Source: Tilletia caries (lineage: Eukaryota > Basidiomycota > Exobasidiomycetes > Tilletiales > Tilletiaceae). From it: a stretch of 64,000 nt of DNA. The stretch spans positions 2,294,001-2,358,000 of the forward strand of contig JALUTQ010000007.1 in NCBI GenBank assembly GCA_032718865.1. The letters run 5' to 3'. The first letter of the stretch is position 1. Each line of letters starts with the position of its first letter. Both the position numbers and the translations under genes were made by a program. Below the pieces are notes generated by a model, which worked only from the letters and a program-made list of their open reading frames with translations, did not search any database and was not told the origin of the DNA. Shown here in pieces: positions 1-10,081 of the stretch.

Positions 1-2494
1 CAGGCGGGCTGAGCTCTACCTCTCGAAGGACAAAATGGATCTATATTCGAAGTCCATGATTTGTCTAGGGCACGTTATTGATGATAACGGCCTACATGCG
101 GATGAGGATAAACTGAGCAAGATTATCGCCTGGAAGGAGATGAGTACAGTCAAAGAGGTTCAGCGTTTTTCTTGGACTGGTCCAGTACCTTGCCCAGTTC
201 TTCCCAAACCTTTCCACAATGACGAGCCCCATCTCCAAGCTCACGCAGAAAGGACAGCCGTTCGAATGGGGTCCCTTACAGGTCGCGTGTCTGGCGCAAC
301 TACAACGCGCTGCCGCCAACGCTCCCATTCTGAAACCAATCGATCCGGCACACAATAAAGAGCCTATTTTTTTGTTGTTACCGACGCCTCCACGTCTGGC
401 GTCGGTGGCCTGTACGGCCAGGGCCAAACCTGGCAAACAATGCGGCCCGCTGGGTTCCACAGCCGCAAGTTCAACTCTGCGCAAATGAACTATCGAACGC
501 ATGAGCAAGAGCTGCTTGCCGTGCTTGAGGCGTTGATGAAATGGGAGGACCAACTGCTAGGACGGCAGTTCACAATCATCACGGACCACCGCAGCCTTGA
601 GTATCTACAGACTCAGAAGACACTCAGCGGTCGACAAATTCGCTGGCTTGAATACCTCTCGCGTTTCACATATACCATTCAGTATGTAGCTGGTGAAACA
701 AAATGTGGTCGCAGACTACCTCTCCCGCTTCTGGGAAGACCCAAAGGTCCCTTCGGAGCCTCACGACTATGTCAACGCCGACGCGCGCCTCAGCGATGAC
801 GACGACGGTCCTCCAAACTTGTATACTGCTGCGATCCGGCGCAACACAACGGGCGCCAACAACGGGCGTCGGCAAGTCTCGGCATCCAACGCCGCCGAAC
901 ACACGCCGCCTACTCGACCATCTCTACCTGATGCGATCAAAACCGCCATCGACGTCAATGGTCTCGGCGACGACCTCTCTCCTGCCATCCAAGCCGGCTA
1001 CGCTAGCGACATATTCTTCCGCATCATCTGGTCCAAACCTGAATACCACACCGTCCACTTCGAGGTCGAGGACGAGTTCCTGTGGCGCAAGCAAGATGAT
1101 GGCAGTCGCACTCTTTGCATCCCAGGGGCCCTTTTTAAAGGTAGGAGGGTGACGGAACTTCTGATCGACAGTACTCACAAAGGCCTTGGACACCTTGGTT
1201 CACTTAAGACTCTCACAGAACTCCGCAGATACTACTTCTGGCCTCGCATGGTCAAAGACGTTGAAGCGTTTGTCAAATCCTGTGGACCCTGCGCGGTTAC
1301 CAAGACATCACCCACATCCCCTCAAGGCAAGCTCCATACCATTCGTGTCCCGGACACACCATGGAAAGGCATGGCCATCGACTTCGTCGGACCGTTGCCC
1401 TTGACGGAAGATGGCTTTGACTTCCTATTGGTTGTCATTTGTTTGTACAGTTCAATGGTACATCTCATTCCGACAACGACAACAGTCACCGCTTCGGGGT
1501 CTGCCAAGCTCATCTACGACGGGATCTACCGACTCCACGGTTTGCCAGAGAGCATCATCTCTGACCAAGACACACGCTGGAAGTCAACGTTCTGGCAAGA
1601 ACTCCACCGCCTTCAAGGAACAAGGTTGCGCTTCTCGACAGCGTACCATCCCGAGACTGACGGCGCCACCGAACGGGCCAACCGAACCGCCATCCAGATC
1701 CTGCGATCCATGGTCAGCGCTGACCAGAAGGACTGGAAGGATCGGCTGACAGCTGCCGAGTTCGCAATGAACTCACAAACGAACCAGACCACTGGATTCA
1801 GCCCCTTCGAAATGCTTTACGGTTTCAACCCAGTCATGGTTCCGAACCCTGCATCCTCCAGCAAGATCAGCCCATTCAAAGGCGTTCGACAGTACCACGA
1901 AAAGATCAAGCTCAACATGATGGCTGCTCACGACAGCATCATCGCCTCTCGCACCCGACAGACCACGCAAGCTAATAAGCGTCGGTCAGTCACAGAACCG
2001 TACCAGGTAGGCGACTTGGTCTACTTGTCCACCAAGAATCTTAAGCTTCCAACAGGACGAGCATCTAAGTTACTGCCACGATACCTTGGCCCGTACAAGA
2101 TCGCCAAGTGTCTTGTGGAGCAGGATGCATTCACCATTGAGTTACCTAAAGAACTAAAGGATCGCCGGATCCACCCAACGTTTCACAGTAGCCTCCTGAA
2201 GCCTCACGTACCGAACGACGATAAGTTGTTTCCTGGTCGTGAACCAAAAAGTATTTTTATGACTTTGGTACAAATGAGGATGAAGAGTGGCAAGTGGAAG
2301 ATGTCCTCGGTCATCGTTGGCTATCCGCCCGCCTTCAGCTGCTTGTACTATGGTCGACTGGAGAGAACACCTGGGAGCCAATTGAGAATTGCAACCGACT
2401 CTCTGTGCTGGACAAGTACTTGGAGCTTCATGGTGTACACCAGCCCGACATACTACCTCAAGGTACTCACACCTCAGGCTTGGTCAGATCATAA
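1..2494 (+). pseudogene. Retrotransposon pol (RT thumb, RNase H, integrase, chromodomain), frameshifted
   Basis: Reading begins in the RT thumb/connection at 35. RNase H follows, with a DAS motif near 385-395 and TDHRSLEYL near 580-605. The integrase has an H-H-C-C zinc finger (about 1175-1300), catalytic D in AIDFVGPLP, D in ISDQD, and a YHPETDGATERANR block. A chromodomain (EEWQVEDVLGHRW, then TWEPIENC) lies at about 2276-2490. The frame is broken at about 168, 367, 702 and 2254-2258, each in or beside a homopolymer run. The integrase core between 693 and about 2250 is one open frame. Function would be reverse transcription and targeted integration, but this copy cannot encode it unbroken as written. 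Confidence 0.92.
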
Positions 2495-2599
2495 ATGTGC
2501 AGCACGTGACTACGATCTGACAGCGTTGAGTCCTTTACACAAAAAACACAAAAGAAAAAAAATACCGAAAACCTCAATTAAACAAATACGCAGCACTTA

Positions 2600-2991
2600 G
2601 AGGCGTACCGTGCATGACGCAGGAACGAGGGTCCCGTCGGAGTATCTGCACCTACATTCTAGACCTTTGAATATGTGCTGGGACCTGGGTACCTGCAGAT
2701 AAATGGCAGTGCCTTGCATGGTCTAGAACCTCAAACGCCGAAAAAAAATCGGGACGGAGTTTTTAACCCGTTCCTGACCACACCTTCACTCAACACCGCT
2801 CAGCACTTCACCTCTACGTTGCATCGGCATCGAGTTGAACACCACTCAAAGCAATCCAATCTTGCGCTCCTGAACGCTTGCTGCGGTGCGCAGCACACTG
2901 CTGATGGTCGCCGTGGATGGGCAGAGAGAAAGCTATATAAGAGACAGTGTCGTGAGGGAGAATTGACTGATTCTACTCATCAAAACACACT

Positions 2992-3029
<38 letters not shown>

Positions 3030-3826
3030 TGACTTATACACACAGTCACACACTTCTGATCCTCGGATCCCTCCTCGCACTCCTCGCGACAACACTCCTC
3101 ACCCTTCCTACTCTCCCAACGACTCTCTGGTCATCAAGGACGAACAAGAGGATCCGGTTCTGCAGTCTTTCGGTTTCTACACTCAAGAACGGCTCCCGAA
3201 CGGCGAAACCGATTCCGAACAAGATGGCGACCCACTTCCCTTTGTTCCTCAGTCACAGCACATTCAAACCGCCGTCGACACCGCCCTTCACTACGTATTT
3301 AGTACCTTCTCAACGATGTCAGCTAATACTAGGGCTTGTTACTTTATGTACATGAAGCCGTTTCTCCGTCCTGAGCTGGAGGAAGCGGTTGCCCAAGCAA
3401 CTGCTCAGCTCCAGGCTGAGAATGATCGACTTACGGCCGAGAACGAGCGCCTCGACCGACACCTTCGAGCCCGACTCCGACTCGCCGGCTCCCGGTTTTT
3501 ACTTTCTTCCGGAATCCCGGTGGTCTCAACAGTCGTGGTCTCGCCACTCACTCCGCCAACTCAACCACGCGGACGGGGTCAACATGGCGGCCCAACTTAT
3601 TGTAGCTGCCGATGGTAACACTCACCACCCCTATCTCCTCCACAACCCCGCTTACCGCTACTGTCTCCGCCGCTTTGCCCCCCCTACTCCCACTCTCACC
3701 CTTAAAGTTTCTCACTGCTCCCTTTGTCTCTCCACTATGCTCCCTCCACAAAAAGATTTCCCTCTTTCTTGACTTCTTCAAAAATTACACTTTGGTGAAA
3801 AACTCTTTTGACTGACATGTCAGCCC
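2600..3826 (+). pseudogene. Segment between integrase and 3' LTR with a degenerate coiled-coil reading frame
   Basis: Between the chromodomain and the polypurine tract are 1.2 kb not needed by a simple chromovirus. The segment holds a TATA-like TATATAAG at 2934, an (AC)n run at about 2993-3025, then an open frame from about 3030 to 3618 whose first ATG is at 3316. The product is hydrophilic and contains a coiled-coil stretch (ELEEAVAQATAQLQAENDRL). Near 3440-3470 the sensible reading appears to move to the frame running to 3772. It could be an extra third ORF of this element or the LTR and gag start of a second, nested element. No family is recognised. Confidence 0.4.
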
Positions 3827-3838
3827 AGAAGGGGAGGA
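3827..3838 (+). promoter_or_regulatory. Polypurine tract priming plus-strand DNA synthesis
   Basis: The purine run AGAAGGGGAGGA lies immediately before the TG that starts the LTR. That is the position and composition expected of the Ty3/gypsy polypurine tract. Confidence 0.85.
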
Positions 3839-3919
3839 TGTAAGGTGTCTGACATATGTAGGTGCCACGCGTACATTATTCAGCACCTCACAAGTTAACA
3901 TTTCTATCCTCTCACCCGT

Positions 3920-4130
3920 ACCGACGCGTGGTGACCGACACGTGGTGCGGGTTGTTTTTCTCTGCGCGCGCGATATGTGGTGCGCGTTGTTTTTTTATTT
4001 TTCTCACCCTGAGACGCGCCGCGCGTCGACAATTGTCACGTGGCGCGTGTGGTGTGCGACGCGTGGTGCGCGTTGGTTTCTCAGGCGCCCAACGCGTGGT
4101 GCGCGTCACGTGTCACATATGGTGCGTGTT
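3920..4130 (+). repeat. Degenerate GC-rich direct repeats inside the LTR U3
   Basis: Units close to CGCGTGGTGCGCGTTG recur at least five times, mixed with CACGTG-type E-box cores (CACGTGG, GTCACGTG). The spacing is irregular. They may be enhancer-type binding sites, which is inference. Confidence 0.55.
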
Positions 4131-4523
4131 GTTTACAATTTTTGGTGAAGTGTTGGTTCACGCGAATTTACCATCGAAACACATTTTTCGCGTGGTGAAC
4201 CAACGCTCACCATGCGCACCGCGCGCACCACTCACCACCGCTTCCTCTCACCTCACCTCGCCACACTCACACTTCCCCTTTGACTCGTCCCTGCTCCCAT
4301 GATGACTGTATGACTGTGTATGTATTTAGCCCGTGTCAAAGGATGACTGTGTATTGACTGCTGGGTGATTTATGGTGACTGTTGGATGACTACTATCTGA
4401 CGCGTCAGTTGTCACGTGGCTGTGACTCTTGTGACTCACCAGCACACCGACGCATCCACATCACCACACCTCAGCGCAGCGCACACCACACAATGCGCTG
4501 CGCATCAGGGGCACCATGAAAGG

Positions 4524-4531
4524 TATAAAAG
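4524..4531 (+). promoter_or_regulatory. LTR TATA box
   Basis: TATAAAAG lies 0.35 kb before the LTR 3' end, in the usual relation to a retrotransposon R region. It is a likely Pol II start signal. Confidence 0.55.
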
Positions 4532-4870
4532 GAGCGCCCTCGCCGCCCTTCTTCCCTTCTGGTCCCCCCAGCTCTTTCCTCTCACACTCCCAGACAACTA
4601 ACTTAGCAATCACAGATCATTGCAGAGTTAAAAGTCTACTGTGTGAAGTCTGAGTCTCATAAAGTTTCATCAAGTGATTGAGAGAGCCACTTTCACCCAC
4701 ACACCTGTAGGACCACTGGTATACTGGTTAGTTATCTAAACATAGTAGCATAGGCCAAAGTTCAGCAGCGCGTCACTTCTGTCTCAATACAACGAGCGGT
4801 ACTACGCGTCCGACTGTCCAACACCAATTCTATTGTGTTTGCAACGACCTTATAACTAGGAAATCTTACA

Positions 4871-6310
4871 CCCTGCCACCGATGGCCAATGACCCCGTAT
4901 GCTCAAGCTGATATCTTTTCTTTCTCCTCAGGGCTCAGATCACGGTCCACGGCTGAGGCCTCAGATCTTTGCTGATCTCTCCCAACTCCTTCTGTGCAGG
5001 AGAGTGTTTCGTTGCTCACGCATATCATCGTTCTCTTCTCACTTTGCTGACAGTTGGCATTTGACCGTTGACGCTCGCATAGTCCGCACTGGCGTCTGGC
5101 CAATTGGCCATCGCCTCTCCGTCGCCATCAATCACAATCATTTACAATTTAAGACAGTGAGTCTTCAATCCCTCATACAGCCTCGTCCTTGTCATCTATC
5201 TCGGCCAAGTGTTCAATTTTCAATCATCTGCAGCAGCGAAGCCACGTCCTCCCGCTTCGACACTCGACAGCAGCTCGCTCGCGCGGGGGGTATCTTTCCG
5301 GCCTTGCCAGCTCGACCAAGACGGGCCGGCCCGTACTGCCTCGGGCATCACGCGTCCTCGGTCCTCCCGCTATCACGATTGCACCAGCTACACGGTCGCA
5401 CACACAATCGGCCGGAACAGCTTCTTATTGGGTCAGCTGCAACCACGGCCGCTTAAGCCCGTACCCCCTTTCCGACGACCGTTCTGGCAGCAAGCTCGGT
5501 AGTCAAACGCGCCTCCGCTTGGACCACTTCCTCCTCAGCTTTGGGGCCTACGCCTCCCGCCCGCTCTGCTATCCTAGCCCGGTGCCGTCTCGATCTTGGC
5601 CGTCCCTGCCCCCTGGAGCAACTGTTATTGTCTCCCCGCCCATAGGGTTGGACCCCGGTCATTTGAAGGTTGCCGTCGCCGCCTGCACCTGGTCTCGTCG
5701 CCCACTGGACTGCAGGCCTTACGGCGCCACCACCCGGAGCTCGTTCTGGATACCTCTGACGTGCCATGCAGCTCATAAGCTACGGAATCAAGACAACTGA
5801 ATCTTCTGGACACCTGTGCTCTGCTCTCCCTTCTTGAGCCGTTTGAGGTCTGAGGATGGGTCTCAACAGGTTATAGGGCCGAGGGGGGGTTGCGATTATC
5901 ATATGGCAGATTGTGAGAGGCAAGGAAAAAGGGAGGGAGGGAGGAGAAGAGAATCATCCTGATATAATTCCACTCAAGGTTTAAGGTCAGCATGCTGAGG
6001 GACGATTGAATGGTTTTGGGCGAGGAGCCTTTGTGTATGGGACCTTCCAGTGACCTTGCGGTCTTTGATTGAAAACTTATGCCAGCTGTCTGCTGTATAC
6101 AGTCAGAATGATCATCACGTTCGGACAAAGAAAGTTGATTAAAATGTTGATATCTGATAACATATCGAGCCTAAGAGATTGGAGAGGTAGATGATTGGAA
6201 TTTGGAGACATTATTGAAGAGTCAAGAGTTGAGAGTCAAGAATCAGGACACAGAGCGAATATATCGGAACAGTAAGAAATTTAGAAGGTGAGGTCTCGCG
6301 ACCGAAATTC
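4871..6310. other. Interval without a recognisable gene
   Basis: No frame here resembles a known family. There are overlapping open frames of up to 203 codons at 5189-5800, rich in Ser, Arg and Pro on one strand and Ala/Arg on the other. They lack a convincing start context or conserved motif. The interval separates the LTR from the minus-strand cluster and may hold the Helitron 3' end, which should be a CTRR terminus with a preceding hairpin on the minus strand. I could not place it. Confidence 0.4.
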
Positions 6311-6316
6311 ATCAAG

Positions 6317-8198
6317 TTAGCGTACGGAGACCGCCCTTTTTGCACCCATGACCTCTTTGCCTTCATCTTCTCGGCTACGTTTCTTCCCCTTTCCTTCCGC
6401 TGCTGCCGCTGCAGAGGAACGCTCCGCGCTTCCTGCTGCCAATCCAAGGTCCGCTGGCTGTCGGGTGATCTGCTGGGCAAGAAGAACAAAGTTCTGACCA
6501 GATGTTTCCTCGGCGTTGACGTTTAATTCGATGTTCTGCCGGGATGCGGGATGATGTGCGGCGTCGCCGATGTACTGAGTAGGCGCAGTGAAAGCTGAAG
6601 TCGCTGCAATTTCTGGAGGCACGCTGCGTCCAGACTCGAGGGTTAGCTTTGGTGGAGATGGCGCAGCGATAGAGGTACCAGCTCCGGAGGAAGATCCAGC
6701 GGAGGGGTCTGCTGTCGTGATACCGAGCGTGTTCATGTATCGGGTCTGAATGCTGCTAGACGTTTCTGCCGAGTTCGGGGGGGAGATGGACCTCCAGGGC
6801 CTCCACTTCTGTTAGGCGGTGGGCTGCAGAGATGCTCCAGGGTGATGACGATCTTGGCGATGTCGTTATACTTGATCGTCTCTACCGTTCCGCGCACGCC
6901 CACGAAGCTTCCGACCGGGACTGTCCGATACTTTGCCCAACGCTTGTTGTCGATTGGAATGCGAACGTCCATCATAAACACCGTCACCTTCCCGTTCTGT
7001 ATCATTGGAAGGAAATAAAAGAGATGATCAGAAGAGTTCGTAACTGGTACTTTTGACGCAGGATGCTTGACTCACCGTCTCGGACACAATCTCCAGGCTA
7101 AAAAACCCAGCTGAAGTTTCAACCACTCGACCAACTCCTCGCACGCGCCATTGCAGAGAAAGACTCTGATTTATAAGGTAGGCAGGGTCCGTTTTTATCT
7201 CCGTGTCGCGCCTCAAAGCGCCCTTCGTTCACGTCGATGCGGAGCGCCAGCTCCTCGAACGTGAGCGGTCCTGTGATACCGTAGATGATCTCTGCTGGAG
7301 GTGTATGGCCGTAGTTCCAGGCAAGGCGAACGTCATGAGTTTCTCCGTCGAGGGAATAGGCCCGACCGGCCACCTCGTTGTTGATCGCAGATTTGAGTAC
7401 GAACCGATGCGACGTCTCGCAAAAGCTGGTCAGAGGATTGACCTCTCTGGGTGCTTCAGATGTGGTTCCTGGGCCCGGCTTTGAATCCCGTCCGAGAAGA
7501 GCGCTGCGCCACATTTCTTCTCGGTCGTTCTTTGACATCGATGCTGCTCGAGGTCCTTCGACTCCAACTTGAAAAGAGTCCAAGGAAACAATGAGCGTGC
7601 CCTCTGAGTTTACCTTGGAAACAACTCCGCGGCCTCCAGCAAAGTTCCCGACTTGCAAGGGCATGATGTTGGCCGCTGGCTTCAAATCGAAGCGAATCGT
7701 ACCCCGCTTTGTGCCTTCGGTCTGTAGTATCACGGCGAAGAATGTAGATATGAGCAAGCGTTAAGGGTTTATACGTTTCTAATCATAGAAGGCTCTCACC
7801 AAGAAGGTCACTGTTGCGATAGTGAATGATGTTTCTGACACAGAAACCACCCGTCCAAATGCACGGATGTACATAGGAAGGAACGAAATGTGCCTCGCCA
7901 TGTAGTCTGGATCGGTAGCCGCGCCTGGGCGAACTTCGACTTCCGAGCGAGCAAAGAAAAGCTCGACTCCGGTTTGAGGGCTAGCGACCATAAATGTCCC
8001 TAGAATGATCGAACCCTCCACAGGACGCTCATCGCGCCACCAGCCGTGCAGAAGGACGCTGATCATATCGCCGTCTCCGATCTTGGCGAGACTTTTGATG
8101 AGAGCATAGTCCTTCTTGCGCGGGTTGTCCTGGATCTCGATGACGGGAAATTGGTGAAATATCTCGCAGTATGAGTTGTACTGACTAAGCTCGGCCAT
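6317..8198 (-). CDS. OB-fold, RPA-like single-stranded DNA-binding protein (putative Helitron accessory), frame broken
   Basis: Exon 1 is 8198-7800 (133 codons, phase 0). Exon 2 starts at 7721 after TACAG. A donor GTGAGT follows VSET near 7073, and the last part starts with NGKVTVFMMD near 7006. At least two beta-barrel segments look like OB folds: about residues 85-130 (MYIRAFGRVVSVSETSFTI) and the C-terminal stretch VPVGSFVGVRGTVETI. A similar GVGRVVETSAGFFSLEIV strand pair lies between them. The tail is low complexity and ends with a basic KGKKRSREDEGK patch. The frame must slip at T5 (7192-7196) and at G8 (about 6776-6783). Plant Helitrons often carry RPA70-like genes. The link here rests on strand, position and fold only. 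Confidence 0.55.
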
Positions 8199-8680
8199 AT
8201 TGATTGTTGATTGTCAGAATGGGGGGAGGATGAGTGTGCTGTGCGCTGGGTGATTCTGGGGAGAATGAAGAGGTATGTGGATGTGGGTGCTGTGAAAATC
8301 AACTGGGTACACTCAGGCAGACTCCCGCTTTTTATATGTAATGCATGCTGCTGGGCGGCATCATGTCACCCATCGCCGTTAATAAGGCCGCAACTGGCTT
8401 GCAACATGTTACATGATGCATAAAAACGTTGTAGTACCTCATCCACAATGCACATGAAATCGTATCACGTCTCATCACTCACGTCGAACTCTAAGGGCTG
8501 TAGCGCTTGACTACCGAGGACCGAGACCCGAGTTCGCTCACACATGCTGACATGAGGTGTCACAATCTGGCAGGAACGTTACATTAGGTAGCGACGGTCG
8601 GACGGACCCAAAGTCTGTAGCCACTGCCACAGGTGCATCGTCGTCAATGTTTTACTCATTGCAGCAGAGCATGTTCTGGT
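8199..8680. other. Upstream region of the OB-fold gene, no gene seen
   Basis: The interval holds the likely promoter of the minus-strand OB-fold gene. I see no open frame with family resemblance and no clear repeat. Confidence 0.4.
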
Positions 8681-8681
8681 G

Positions 8682-9838
8682 TCATGTCCCAAATGATGTG
8701 CTCTGGCCTCTGCGTGTCTCAATGATATCAATGCGGACAGCGGAGACAACAAATGAAAGAAAGAGAAGTATGCATAACATCGGGAGGCGGTAGGTCCAAG
8801 AGCTCAGGCAGTCAATTTCCTTCGCGGATCGTCTCCCGCGAGCTGCTAGCAACTCCTTGCGGTGGAGCACGATGCGAAACAACACACTGGGGAGCGAGAA
8901 CGTTAAGTCGGTCGTTTAGCAGAGATTGGACCAAATTTCGAGACTGGATCACTGGATTAACAGTAACGTACTTGATCGGGTATCCATCGCTGCCGTATGA
9001 AAGCAAAGATGTCTCCGGAACTGTTCACACGCTGTATGAAAAGTGCAATAACGATCAGCGGACAGTGATACTGGGTCATCTTGGCGAGATCGTGCCGACG
9101 TTCAGAACTGACCTTTCGTATAGCACCGTCCATCCACTGAAGGAAAGGACAAAAGAAGGTCAATGGTTAACTGCTGGTCAATGGTCGCCTAAAAGGAAAA
9201 AGCATACTGACCTCTAGTTCATATTCGTCCTTGATCTGACCTGCCGCTGTCTCCAACTCCTCTGAACGCGTTTTGGGCGGATCGGTCCGTTTGCTGGGCG
9301 GTTCCTGCTCATCATCGGCTGAGGCGTAAGAGTCTGAGTCGCTGAGCTCAAGCAATTTGGCCTTCGCGTGCGCCAATCGACTGCTTTGGGTGTGTTGCAG
9401 AGCCGCCAAACGTGCACTACGCCGAGGCTGTTCAGGGTCCACGCGCGTCCGACCACGACGTTTGAGGCTGTGAGCGCTGAGCTTGGAAGATGACGTTGAA
9501 TCCGAGTTGGAGTCATCTGAGACTCCGTCCGTGAAAGAAGCAGTTCCTTCTGAAGCGTCTGGTGATCCGGTAGACTGCGTCACGTCCTCATTGTCGGAAA
9601 CAATGAACTGAACAATTGACGTATCCGAGTCCGCCGATGAATCAGATTTGTCTCCTTCCGTGTCTGGTGCCGACTGGGAAGATGCAGTTCCGATCGAATC
9701 TCCGCTAGGTTCTGAAGGAAGACTCGTCAAGGTAGATTGAGAGCTTGAGGAGTCGTCCTCTTCAGCTTCTTCGATAACATAGTTGATATCGATTTGCGAT
9801 GCAGAGGTGGACGCGTTTGTGATGTCTTGGGGATTTTA
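8682..9838 (-). CDS. Acidic serine-rich protein of unknown function, multi-exon (tentative)
   Basis: The main exon, about 9838-9219, follows an acceptor-like CAG. It encodes a low-complexity, Ser/Asp/Glu-rich, probably disordered chain with a basic patch (LKRRGRTRVDPEQPRRSARL). Small exons with good splice signals seem to follow: one ending at a GTCAGT donor near 9115, one holding RVNSSGDIFAFIRQRWIPDQ ending at GTACGT near 8972, and one starting SRNLVQSLLNDRLNVLAPQ near 8945. The start and final exon are unclear; the last open frame ends at 8682. It lies between the helicase and the OB-fold gene on the same strand, so it may be Helitron cargo. No family is recognised. Confidence 0.35.
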
Positions 9839-10081
9839 GGGCTGACTGCTGAACTATGGACATTATATATTCATACCCATGCATCAAGAGACGCGTAAGC
9901 AACTCCATCACAGAGATCAATGATGAAACGTGAGACAAATGAGACCTACAGGATGTGTGATACATTGCCTCAACAGATACGTTGGTTTGCATTACTACTA
10001 CATCATGACAGGCAACATGACAGAATTGGGTCACTGCGATTTGCGAAGCAACAGAGAGGAAACATTACGCTAAAGTGCAGA

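Larger units (their letters stand above)
1..4870 (+). mobile_element. Ty3/gypsy chromovirus-type LTR retrotransposon, 3' part
   Basis: The element enters from the left edge, so the 5' LTR, gag, protease and most of the reverse transcriptase are outside the window. Visible in order are the end of the RT, RNase H, integrase with zinc finger, a chromodomain in a shifted frame, a long segment after the integrase, a polypurine tract and a complete 3' LTR. RT-RNaseH-IN order plus a C-terminal chromodomain defines chromoviruses. Several frameshifts make this copy unlikely to be autonomous, unless they are sequence errors. The target duplication cannot be checked because the left end is missing. Confidence 0.93.
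3839..4870 (+). repeat. 3' long terminal repeat, 1,032 bp
   Basis: The LTR starts TGTAAG directly after the polypurine tract and ends CTTACA, the exact inverted complement, giving the canonical TG...CA ends. Inside are a module-rich upstream part (3920-4130) with repeated ACGCGTGGTGCGCG-like units, repeats of TGACTGT (about 4300-4400), and a TATA box (TATAAAAG, 4524-4531) followed by pyrimidine-rich leader sequence. This gives a U3-R-U5 arrangement with the transcription start probably 25-35 bp after the TATA box. The first bases after the LTR are CCCTG, but the matching left flank lies outside the window. Confidence 0.88.
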
